Assembly: GCA_958452935.1 (NCBI GenBank)
Contig: CAUDVX010000051.1
Coordinates: forward strand, 1-11,869
Origin: an uncultured Collinsella sp.
GTDB taxonomy: Bacteria > Actinomycetota > Coriobacteriia > Coriobacteriales > Coriobacteriaceae
Length of the DNA stretch: 11,869 nt
Reading direction: 5' to 3'
This document shows positions 7,322 through 11,869 of the stretch, in pieces. How positions within the stretch are numbered: position 1 is the stretch's first letter; each line of letters opens with the position of its first letter. Position numbers and translations under genes: made by a program. Below the pieces are notes generated by a model. The model was not told where the DNA came from, did no database searches, and saw only the letters and a list, made by a program, of their open reading frames with translations.

Positions 7322-8188
7322 ATGCTCGTCAACGCAGCAGACATGCTCAAGAAGGCCGAGGCCGGCAAGTACGCTCTCGGTGCCTTCAACACCAACAACC
7401 TCGAGTGGACCCTGGCTATTCTCCAGGCCGCCGAGGAGGCCAAGTCTCCGCTGATCCTTCAGTGCACCGCTGGTGCCGCTAAGTGGATGGGCGGTTTCAA
7501 GGTCTGCGCCGACATGGTCAAGGCTGCCGTCGAGGCCACGGGTGTTACCGTTCCCGTCGCCCTTCACCTCGATCACGGTTCTTACGAGGACTGCTTCAAG
7601 TGCATCGAGGCCGGCTTCACGTCCATCATGTATGACGGCTCTCACGAGGAGACCTTCCAGCTTAACCTCGACCGCACCAAGGAGCTCGTTGAGCTTGCCC
7701 ACTCCAAGGGCATGTCCATCGAGGCCGAGGTCGGCGGCATCGGCGGCACCGAGGACGGCGTGACCTCCAACGGCGAGCTCGCTGACCCCGCTGAGTGCAA
7801 GCAGATTGCTGACCTGGGCGTCGACTTCCTCGCCTGCGGCATCGGCAACATCCACGGCGTGTATCCCGCCGACTGGGCTGGCCTTTCCTTCGAGCGTCTG
7901 GGCGAGATCAAGGCTCAGACCGGCGACCTGCCCCTCGTTCTGCACGGTGGCACCGGCATCCCCGAGGATCAGATCAAGAAGGCCATCTCCCTGGGCATCT
8001 CCAAGATCAATGTCAACACCGACCTGCAGCTCGTCTTCGCCAAGGGCGTCCGCGAGTACATCGAGGCTGGCAAGGATCAGCAGGGCAAGGGCTTTGACCC
8101 CCGCAAGCTCCTCAAGCCTGGTCGCGACAACATCGTTGCCCGTACCAAGGAGCTCATGGAGGAGTTTGGCTCCGTCAACAAGGCGTAA
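7322..8188 (+). CDS. fba: Class II fructose-bisphosphate aldolase
   Basis: This 288-residue enzyme splits fructose 1,6-bisphosphate into dihydroxyacetone phosphate and glyceraldehyde 3-phosphate in glycolysis, and runs in reverse for gluconeogenesis. The zinc-dependent class II active site is present: D84 and H85 in HLDHGS, E136 in IEAEVGGIGG, H178 in GNIHGVY, H208 in LHGGTGI, and the phosphate-binding NVNTD (230-234). Length fits the 280-310 of the family. The frame is open further upstream, to 7226, but the start at 7322 has a perfect AGGAGG with 8-nt spacing and the protein begins MLVNAADML like other class II aldolases. The upstream part would cross the promoter. Codons are strongly biased to C-ending forms compared with neighbours, as expected of a highly expressed gene. 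Tagatose-bisphosphate aldolase is a close relative and cannot be fully excluded. The gene appears to be transcribed alone. Confidence 0.95.
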   Translation: MLVNAADMLKKAEAGKYALGAFNTNNLEWTLAILQAAEEAKSPLILQCTAGAAKWMGGFKVCADMVKAAVEATGVTVPVALHLDHGSYEDCFKCIEAGFTSIMYDGSHEETFQLNLDRTKELVELAHSKGMSIEAEVGGIGGTEDGVTSNGELADPAECKQIADLGVDFLACGIGNIHGVYPADWAGLSFERLGEIKAQTGDLPLVLHGGTGIPEDQIKKAISLGISKINVNTDLQLVFAKGVREYIEAGKDQQGKGFDPRKLLKPGRDNIVARTKELMEEFGSVNKA

Positions 8189-8190
8189 GT

Positions 8191-8317
8191 AGCGGTTTAA
8201 CTTCCCGTCGGAGGCCCCGTTTCCCCTACGCTGTTTCCCTCGCGCTCACCTGGCTTTGCCAGAAGTCGCGCGACGGAATCAGCTCCGGGGAAACGGGGCC
8301 TCCTTTGTTAACTCGCT
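8191..8317 (+). terminator. Very large nested hairpin after fba, probable terminator
   Basis: Two 17-nt arms, GGAGGCCCCGTTTCCCC (8210-8226) and its exact reverse complement (8287-8303), enclose a further nested stem: GCTG/CAGC, TTCC/GGAA, TCGCGC/GCGCGA and a tip CTGGC-ttt-GCCAG. TTTGTT follows the 3' arm, so it may end fba transcription. The symmetry goes further out: AGCGGTTTAAC (8191-8201) pairs, with one wobble and one mismatch, with GTTAACTCGCT (8307-8317). Most bacterial terminators have stems under 20 bp; this one spans about 94-127 nt and could instead be a structured RNA or a palindromic repeat element. Confidence 0.7.
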
Positions 8318-8367
8318 ACAGGGTTACTGGGCTGAATTTATTTTTATGGGTACCGTTTATCGGTGTT

Positions 8368-8396
8368 GAGGGCTCCTTTATTGGGGCTTTCTTTTT
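8368..8396 (+). terminator. Second terminator-like hairpin, overlapping the next promoter
   Basis: GAGGGCTCC (8368-8376) pairs with GGGGCTTTC (8383-8391) across TTTATT, with three G-U wobbles, and is followed by TTTTT (8392-8396). It would be a backup terminator for fba read-through. It overlaps the -35 box of the following gene. The wobbles make it only moderately convincing. Confidence 0.4.
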
Positions 8397-8409
8397 ATCT
8401 CGCTACAAT
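8381..8409 (+). promoter_or_regulatory. Promoter of the transglutaminase-like gene
   Basis: TTGGGG (8381-8386) and TACAAT (8404-8409) are separated by exactly 17 nt. Transcription would start near 8416, 29 nt before the ATG at 8445. The -10 lies in CTCGCTACA, a 9-mer that also occurs at 8312-8320. Confidence 0.6.
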
Positions 8410-8444
8410 GGGCTTCAAGCGTTCTAGTGACTTGGAGTTTTGGT

Positions 8445-9878
8445 ATGGCTGTTATTGATGTGCTGCCTTCGGATGGGAAGGTTATTGACGAGGGTCCTGT
8501 TGGTTGCTCTGTTGATGTTTGCTGTGATGACTTTCGTCATCTCGATATTGGACTGCCGCCCGAGATTCTTCGTCTCAAGGATGCCGGATATTTGACGCAG
8601 GCTGTTGCTGCCTGCGATCGCCTTCTGGAGCAGAGTCCTGAGCCTTCGCTGGCTGCTTGTGTTCGTGCCGAGCGGTATCGCATGCTCGAGACACCGCTTC
8701 ATTTTTCGGTGTCGCGTGATCGAGCCATTGCGATGATTCGCGAGGAGTGGCCTGAGTTTACCGAAGAGCAGTTTGATGACCTGATTAATCGTAAGCGAAT
8801 TGACTGGCGCTTTATCGATGGCGAGCTGTTTGTTCTCGATAACTTCCTCGATTCGCTTCGCGTGTACCCTAAGGAGGTTCCGGGCCTGCGTCCCGATTCT
8901 ACGGACGGCATTGCGCTGCGTAACCAGATGCTGAGGGAGATGGAGTCGCAAAACGGGTTGACTCGCGTCATCACGCTTAAGGCATCCGTGTCTGTCCCCG
9001 GGGCTCTGGAGGGAGAGACTGTTCGCGCGTGGCTACCCGTTGCCGCCGCCTGTCGTCAACAGTCTCATATCGAGGTTCTCGATATGACGTCGGAGGGCAC
9101 CGTTGCCCCTGATAACGTTTCGGCTCGTACAGCCTCCTGGACATCTTCGACCGAACATTCATTCTCGGTGACCTATCGCTATCACATCGATGCCGCCTAT
9201 TGCGATATCTATGATGGCGCGCTCCCATCGCATCCCTGTATGGACGCGCCGCTACCCGAGGACACCTCCGAGGACCGTCCGCACATTGCGTTCACGCCGT
9301 ACCTGCGACAGTTGACGGAGCGTGTTATTGACGGGCTCGAGGATCCGCTCGATCGTGCTCGTGCTATCTATGATTACCTGACACAGCATATCGACTATCG
9401 CTATCAGCCACCGTACCTGCTTTTGGGATCTATTGCCGACGACTGCGCGCATTCGCTCCGCGGCGATTGCGGCGTTATGGCGCTCACGTTTATCACCATG
9501 TGCCGTATCGCGGGCGTTCCTGCCCGTTGGCAGAGTGGCCTGTATGTTGCTTCCGATTCGGTGGGGCCGCACGATTGGGCTGAGTTCTATACGCCACAGA
9601 CCGGGTGGCTTAACGCCGACGTATCGTTTGGTTCCTCTGCGCGCAGGATGGGAGAGGAGTGGCGTCGTCGTCACTACTTTGGCAATCTCGACCCGTGGCG
9701 TATGGTGGCCAACAATCGATTCCAGGCTGAGCTTGTGCCTGCTTTCGATGGCATGCGTGAGGACCCCTATGACAACCAGATGGGCGAGGCCTCGGTTGAC
9801 GGACGTGGATGTCGTAAGCGGGAGATGTTGCGCAAGGTTGAGCTTATCGAAATGCTCGAAGTTCCATTTTCGGACTAA
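8445..9878 (+). CDS. Cytosolic transglutaminase-like (papain-fold) protein
   Basis: This 477-residue protein carries a transglutaminase-like core in its C-terminal half: C342 in RGDCGVMALTFITMCRIAGVPAR, H376 in GPHDWAEFY, and D392 in LNADVSFG, which form the Cys-His-Asp triad in the expected order. Such domains in bacteria usually act as peptidases or amidases; the substrate cannot be read here. The N-terminal half (about 1-280) is not a domain I recognise. Residues 40-145 look helical, and 175-260 may be a beta-rich fold like the one often placed before such cores. No signal peptide or membrane segment is seen, so a cytosolic location is inferred. The ATG at 8445 is preceded by GGAG with 7-nt spacing; an in-frame GTG at 8427 has no ribosome binding site. 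The gene has its own promoter, and codon use is less biased, with more T-ending codons than fba. The tRNA-Leu gene follows after 39 nt. Confidence 0.8.
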   Translation: MAVIDVLPSDGKVIDEGPVGCSVDVCCDDFRHLDIGLPPEILRLKDAGYLTQAVAACDRLLEQSPEPSLAACVRAERYRMLETPLHFSVSRDRAIAMIREEWPEFTEEQFDDLINRKRIDWRFIDGELFVLDNFLDSLRVYPKEVPGLRPDSTDGIALRNQMLREMESQNGLTRVITLKASVSVPGALEGETVRAWLPVAAACRQQSHIEVLDMTSEGTVAPDNVSARTASWTSSTEHSFSVTYRYHIDAAYCDIYDGALPSHPCMDAPLPEDTSEDRPHIAFTPYLRQLTERVIDGLEDPLDRARAIYDYLTQHIDYRYQPPYLLLGSIADDCAHSLRGDCGVMALTFITMCRIAGVPARWQSGLYVASDSVGPHDWAEFYTPQTGWLNADVSFGSSARRMGEEWRRRHYFGNLDPWRMVANNRFQAELVPAFDGMREDPYDNQMGEASVDGRGCRKREMLRKVELIEMLEVPFSD

Positions 9879-9917
9879 TCAACAGAAAGCTGTGATAAAC
9901 TAACTCACGCATTACGT

Positions 9918-10004
9918 GCCCGAGTGGCGGAATTGGCAGACGCAGTGGACTCAAAATCCACCGTTGGCAACAACGTGCGAGTTCGAGTCTCGCCTCGGGC
10001 ACCA
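9918..10004 (+). tRNA. tRNA-Leu (anticodon CAA, reads UUG)
   Basis: An 87-nt class II tRNA folds well. The acceptor stem is GCCCGAG/CTCGGGC (9918-9924 with 9994-10000), and the D-arm contains AATTGGCAGA. The anticodon stem is GTGGA/TCCAC with loop CTCAAAA, giving anticodon CAA at 9952-9954. A long variable arm (GTTG-gcaa-CAAC) is followed by the T-arm GCGAG-TTCGAGT-CTCGC. The 3' ACCA is encoded, so CCA addition is not needed. The long variable arm and the anticodon both mark it as leucine. It lies 39 nt behind the transglutaminase-like gene without a terminator between them. A weak -10 (TAAACT, 9896-9901) may serve it separately. Confidence 0.97.
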
Positions 10005-10023
10005 TACATGCAAGTGAGCGTTC

Positions 10024-10050
10024 AAGGGGGTCAAGGCCTCCCCCCTTTTT
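10024..10050 (+). terminator. Intrinsic terminator after tRNA-Leu
   Basis: AAGGGGG (10024-10030) pairs with CCCCCTT (10041-10047) around a 10-nt loop, and T residues run to 10050. It sits 20 nt past the CCA end and separates the tRNA from the infC operon. Confidence 0.85.
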
Positions 10051-10080
10051 CGTGTACGTAATGTGATAACGCGCTGCGCG

Positions 10081-10089
10081 TGTTATTAT
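10081..10089 (+). promoter_or_regulatory. Extended -10 promoter of the infC-rpmI-rplT operon
   Basis: TGTTATTAT at 10081-10089 fits an extended -10 (TGn before TATTAT). No strong -35 is seen; TGTGAT at 10062-10067 is possible. The region just upstream is an imperfect inverted repeat, ATAACGCGC-tgc-GCGTGTTAT with a G-U pair, that overlaps the promoter and could bind a regulator. Transcription would start near 10096, giving a leader of about 175 nt. Confidence 0.45.
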
Positions 10090-10095
10090 CCACAA

Positions 10096-10252
10096 GGCGT
10101 TGTTCCCGCAATGCCCTAAAGAGGAACCCGAGGGTTCCCACCTTTTGGCGCCAATGAGCAGCTGACTGGTCATACAAACTAGATTCCCTTCCTCATACCG
10201 AGGATGTCTATGTGTACGACCTGGTTGCAAAGAAGCGCCGGGTTATTTTTTT
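10096..10252 (+). promoter_or_regulatory. infC operon leader with attenuator and possible antiterminator
   Basis: The leader ends in a terminator hairpin, ACCTGGT (10219-10225) with GCCGGGT (10237-10243), then TATTTTTTT (10244-10252), right in front of infC. Upstream is a hairpin GGAACC-CGAG-GGTTCC (10123-10138) and a palindrome TTGGCGCCAA (10145-10154). AACCC (10125-10129) can pair with GGGTT (10240-10244), and GGCGC (10147-10151) with GCGCC (10235-10239). Together these occupy one continuous 10-nt strand, GCGCCGGGTT, that includes the terminator's 3' arm. The terminator and the long-range pairing therefore exclude each other. Ribosomal protein L20 controls infC-rpmI-rplT through leader RNA in Firmicutes and E. 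coli, so L20 control is the natural guess. I could not match the fold to a known leader family. Confidence 0.6.
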
Positions 10253-10271
10253 ATGAATGGAGGTAGGGAAA

Positions 10272-10826
10272 ATAGCTAAGTCTGATGACACCCGCATCAA
10301 CGACGAGATCACTGCATCTTCGTGCCGTTTGATTGGCGTCGATGGCTCTCAGCTCGGCCTGTTCGCCATCCGCGATGCCCAGCGCGTCGCCGACGATCAG
10401 GGTCTCGACCTGGTCGAGATCGCTCCCAACGCGGAGCCGCCGGTCTGCAAGGTCATGGACTACGGTAAGTTCAAGTACCAGCAGGCCATGAAGGCCAAGG
10501 CTGCTCGTAAGAACCAGTCCAAGGTCGAGGTCAAGGAAATGAAGTTCCGACCCAAGATTGACGTTGGCGATTACGAGACCAAGAAGGGCCACGTTCTGCG
10601 TTTCCTCAAGAAGGGCGCACGCGTTAAGATCACCATCATGTTCCGCGGCCGTGAGATGGCTCACCCGGAGCAGGGCCTTAACGTTCTCGAGCGTCTCGCC
10701 GAGGATCTCAAGCCTTACGCTACGGTCGAGTCCAAGCCTAAGATGGAAGGCCGTAACATGCTTATGCTGCTCGCCCCGATTAAAGGCGCCTTCGATGAGG
10801 ATAAAGCGGCAAGCGATACTAAGTAA
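10272..10826 (+). CDS. infC: Translation initiation factor IF-3
   Basis: IF3 binds the 30S subunit, keeps it apart from 50S, and checks the start codon and initiator tRNA. The two halves are clear: an N-terminal domain with RINDEITA, APNAEPPVCKVMDYGKFKYQ and a lysine-rich linker, then a C-terminal domain with VKITIMFRGREMAHPEQG and ESKPKMEGRNMLMLLAP. Start choice is notable. An ATG at 10257 is in frame but has no ribosome binding site. The strong GGAGGT (10259-10264) overlaps that ATG and is 7 nt before an in-frame ATA at 10272. A protein beginning at that ATA reads (M)AKSDDTRINDEI and has 184 residues, about the family norm. infC in many bacteria uses a rare start (AUU, sometimes AUC or AUA), which lets IF3 limit its own synthesis. 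From 10257 the product would be 189 residues. It is first in the infC-rpmI-rplT operon. Confidence 0.95.
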   Translation: MAKSDDTRINDEITASSCRLIGVDGSQLGLFAIRDAQRVADDQGLDLVEIAPNAEPPVCKVMDYGKFKYQQAMKAKAARKNQSKVEVKEMKFRPKIDVGDYETKKGHVLRFLKKGARVKITIMFRGREMAHPEQGLNVLERLAEDLKPYATVESKPKMEGRNMLMLLAPIKGAFDEDKAASDTK

Positions 10827-10858
10827 CTAGTGTTCTGTAACCGATTAAGGAGTATTTC

Positions 10859-11050
10859 ATGCCTAAGATGAAGTCCCACAGCGGCACCAAGAAGCGTTTC
10901 CGCAAGACTGGTACCGGCAAGCTTATGCGCGCCAAGGCTTTCAAGAGCCACATCCTGAGCAAGAAGTCCACCAAGCGTAAGCGTGGCTTCCGTCAGGAGA
11001 CCGAGATCGCCGCTGCCGACCGCAAGGTCATCAAGTCGCGTCTCGCCTAA
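10859..11050 (+). CDS. rpmI: 50S ribosomal protein L35
   Basis: This is a 63-residue, strongly basic protein with the L35 signature: MPKMKSHSGTKKRF at the start, then GTGKLMRAKAFKSHILSKKS and a KRKRGF segment. L35 binds 23S rRNA in the large subunit. Length is normal (about 64-66). AAGGAGT sits in good position before the ATG. It lies 32 nt after infC and 46 nt before rplT, with no terminator in either gap. Codon use is highly biased. Confidence 0.97.
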   Translation: MPKMKSHSGTKKRFRKTGTGKLMRAKAFKSHILSKKSTKRKRGFRQETEIAAADRKVIKSRLA

Positions 11051-11096
11051 GTTCGCGTTCCCGTTTTTCGTTTTACCGTCTAGGAGTTGATAGAAC

Positions 11097-11456
11097 ATGG
11101 CACGTATTAAGCGCGCTGTTGCCGCCAAGAAGAAGCGCCGTACCGTTATGCACCGTGCGAAGGGTTACTACGGTGCCGCTTCGCGTACTTACAAGCATGC
11201 TAAAGAGCAGGTCCAGCACTCCCTGCAGTATCAGTATCGTGATCGCCGCAACAAGAAGCGAGAGATCCGTTCTCTCTGGATCACCCGTATCAACGCTGCT
11301 GCTCGCCTGAACGACATCTCTTACTCTCAGTTCATGCACGGCCTGAAGGTTGCCGGCATCGAGCTCGACCGTAAGGTCCTGGCTCAGATGGCTTACGAGG
11401 ACATCGAGTCCTTCAACGAGCTGGCTGCCATTGCCAAGAAGGCTCTCGAGGCCTAA
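11097..11456 (+). CDS. rplT: 50S ribosomal protein L20
   Basis: This 119-residue basic protein begins MARIKRAVAAKKKRRTVM, continues AKGYYGAASRTYKHAKEQV, and has RDRRNKKREIRSLWITRINAA and the C-terminal globular region with SYSQFMHGLKVAGIELDRKVLAQMA. L20 binds 23S rRNA early in large-subunit assembly. In E. coli and Bacillus it also represses its own operon by binding leader mRNA that mimics its rRNA site, which makes it the likely effector of the leader upstream of infC. TAGGAG lies 10 nt before the ATG. Last gene of the operon, followed by a strong terminator. Confidence 0.97.
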   Translation: MARIKRAVAAKKKRRTVMHRAKGYYGAASRTYKHAKEQVQHSLQYQYRDRRNKKREIRSLWITRINAAARLNDISYSQFMHGLKVAGIELDRKVLAQMAYEDIESFNELAAIAKKALEA

Positions 11457-11477
11457 TAGATTCTGTTGAATCGCTAG

Positions 11478-11514
11478 GGGAGTGTCGCACTGTGCGCGGC
11501 ACTCCCTCTTTTTT
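11478..11514 (+). terminator. Strong intrinsic terminator of the infC-rpmI-rplT operon
   Basis: GGGAGTGTCGC (11478-11488) pairs with GCGGCACTCCC (11496-11506), with one G-U pair, around loop ACTGTGC, followed by TCTTTTTT (11507-11514). It begins 22 nt after the rplT stop. Confidence 0.95.
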
Positions 11515-11615
11515 ATCGAAAGCGCTGGTTTACATAGCAAAAAGCGCGGGTAGATAGACACTTACAGGTGACCGATCTTTATATATCTCTTAATCGAAGG
11601 GTCATCATCTGATAC

Positions 11616-11632
11616 GTGCAGCATTTCTGCAC
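11616..11632. repeat. Small hairpin GTGCAG-cattt-CTGCAC
   Basis: Six perfect pairs around a 5-nt loop, in the AT-rich zone ahead of the presumed rrn leader. The bases after it (CAGCCTTTCTATT) are only weakly T-rich, so a terminator role is doubtful. Confidence 0.4.
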
Positions 11633-11655
11633 CAGCCTTTCTATTACTTATATAG

Positions 11656-11712
11656 GAAGCGATATGTTGTGTAGGACTTGTGAAGAGTGGAATTGACGTC
11701 CCACATCGCTTC
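11656..11712. repeat. Inverted repeat before the rrn leader
   Basis: GAAGCGATATG (11656-11666) and CACATCGCTTC (11702-11712) match as inverted copies at 10 of 11 positions, with 35 nt between. It lies between the candidate promoter elements and the structured leader. Confidence 0.5.
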
Positions 11713-11736
11713 GCGGTCTGGCAATATATCTCCTTG

Positions 11737-11769
11737 CCGCGCGGCCCGGTCGGACCGGATCAGCCGCGG
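11737..11769 (+). repeat. GC-rich nested stem-loop in the rrn leader
   Basis: CCGCG-c-GGC (11737-11745) pairs with GCCGCGG (11763-11769) with one bulged base, enclosing CCGGT-cgg-ACCGG (11746-11758). Such stems are common in rRNA leader RNA. Confidence 0.55.
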
Positions 11770-11778
11770 GGCGTGCAC

Positions 11779-11793
11779 CTTGAGAACCGGATA
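11779..11793 (+). promoter_or_regulatory. boxA-like antitermination element
   Basis: CCTTGAGAACCGGATA around 11778-11793 matches the form of actinobacterial rrn boxA elements, which carry a TTTGAGAACTCAA-type core bound by Nus factors. This is the main reason to read the right edge as an rRNA operon leader. The same element type also occurs in the spacer before 23S. Confidence 0.55.
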
Positions 11794-11799
11794 CTGCGA

Positions 11800-11826
11800 G
11801 GATGGACACTTCCGAGTGTCGCATCC
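11800..11826 (+). repeat. Stem-loop just after boxA
   Basis: GGATG (11800-11804) pairs with CATCC (11822-11826), and ACACT (11806-11810) pairs with AGTGT (11815-11819), around TCCG with a small internal loop. A further palindrome ACCATTT-G-AAATGGT follows at 11840-11854. Confidence 0.6.
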
Positions 11827-11869
11827 GGGCAGACATCGAACCATTTGAAATGGTCTAACTTGGATTTGT

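Larger units (their letters stand above)
11515..11869 (+). promoter_or_regulatory. Probable rRNA operon promoter and leader region (16S gene expected just past the edge)
   Basis: No credible protein gene lies in this 355-nt stretch. The left part is AT-rich, with candidate promoter pieces TTTACA (11529-11534) 16 nt before TAGATA (11551-11556), and TATATA (11649-11654); none is convincing alone. The right part is GC-rich and highly structured, with a boxA-like element and several stem-loops. The final AACTTGGATTTGT resembles the bases found directly before the mature 16S 5' end in some actinobacterial rrn leaders. The reading as an rrn leader is inferred, since no mature rRNA sequence is inside the window. 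A tRNA or 23S spacer context is less likely. Confidence 0.55.

Noticed and set aside
8191..8317. MITE or insertion sequence remnant
   Set aside because: The palindrome is striking, but I see no target-site duplication, no transposase fragment, and no second copy in the window. It was kept as a hairpin/terminator with the mobile-element idea only as an alternative.
9844..10230. 128-codon minus-strand ORF across the tRNA and infC leader
   Set aside because: It is antisense to a well-supported tRNA, a terminator and a leader. Fragments of this kind are commonly mis-annotated as proteins.
11644..11844. 66-codon minus-strand ORFs at the right edge
   Set aside because: They lie over the boxA-like and stem-loop block. 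ORFs around rRNA operons are a frequent annotation artefact, and no domain is visible.
1..11869. CRISPR array, prophage, toxin-antitoxin pair or other accessory defence system
   Set aside because: No spaced direct repeats, phage genes, transposase or paired small genes were found. The content is core chromosomal.

Overview
This is a GC-rich window dominated by chromosomal housekeeping genes. The gene content and style suggest an actinobacterium of the class Coriobacteriia, close to Collinsella. This is inferred from the GC-rich coding sequence with C/G-ending codons, the single long bifunctional Rel, the RecJ-helicase fusion, and the actinobacterial-type boxA at the right edge. It was not tested by database search. 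All complete genes are on the + strand; one partial gene at the left edge is on the - strand.

Layout. (1) 1-419, - strand: N-terminal 139 residues of a BASS/SBF-type (bile acid:sodium symporter family) membrane transporter, cut by the window edge. (2) 420-695: divergent intergenic region with a TATAAT -10 and a possible 21-codon leader ORF running into the next gene. (3) 696-6359: a 1095-residue RecJ nuclease fused to a RecQ-like helicase, then 16 nt later a bifunctional RelA/SpoT-type (p)ppGpp synthetase/hydrolase. (4) 6444-7127: a glyoxalase II-like metallo-beta-lactamase-fold hydrolase, preceded by a perfect 12-bp palindromic hairpin. (5) 7322-8188: class II fructose-bisphosphate aldolase with a strong ribosome binding site and highly biased codons, followed by an unusually large nested hairpin. 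(6) 8445-9878: a cytosolic transglutaminase-like protein with its own promoter. (7) 9918-10004: tRNA-Leu(CAA), with a terminator behind it. (8) 10081-11514: the infC-rpmI-rplT operon (IF3, L35, L20) with an attenuator-like leader, a probable AUA start codon for IF3, and a strong terminator. (9) 11515-11869: no protein gene; structured DNA containing a boxA-like element, read as the leader of an rRNA operon whose 16S gene should begin just outside the window.

How the genes fit together. Much of the window concerns translation and growth-rate control: Rel sets (p)ppGpp levels, IF3/L35/L20 and tRNA-Leu serve the ribosome, and the right edge looks like an rrn leader. RecJ-helicase belongs to DNA repair. 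Aldolase is core glycolysis. I found no phage, CRISPR, toxin-antitoxin, transposase or obvious horizontally acquired island. The most interesting signals are regulatory: the infC AUA start and its leader with mutually exclusive pairings, the leader ORF before recJ, and the giant hairpin after fba. The RecJ-helicase fusion is the most interesting protein.
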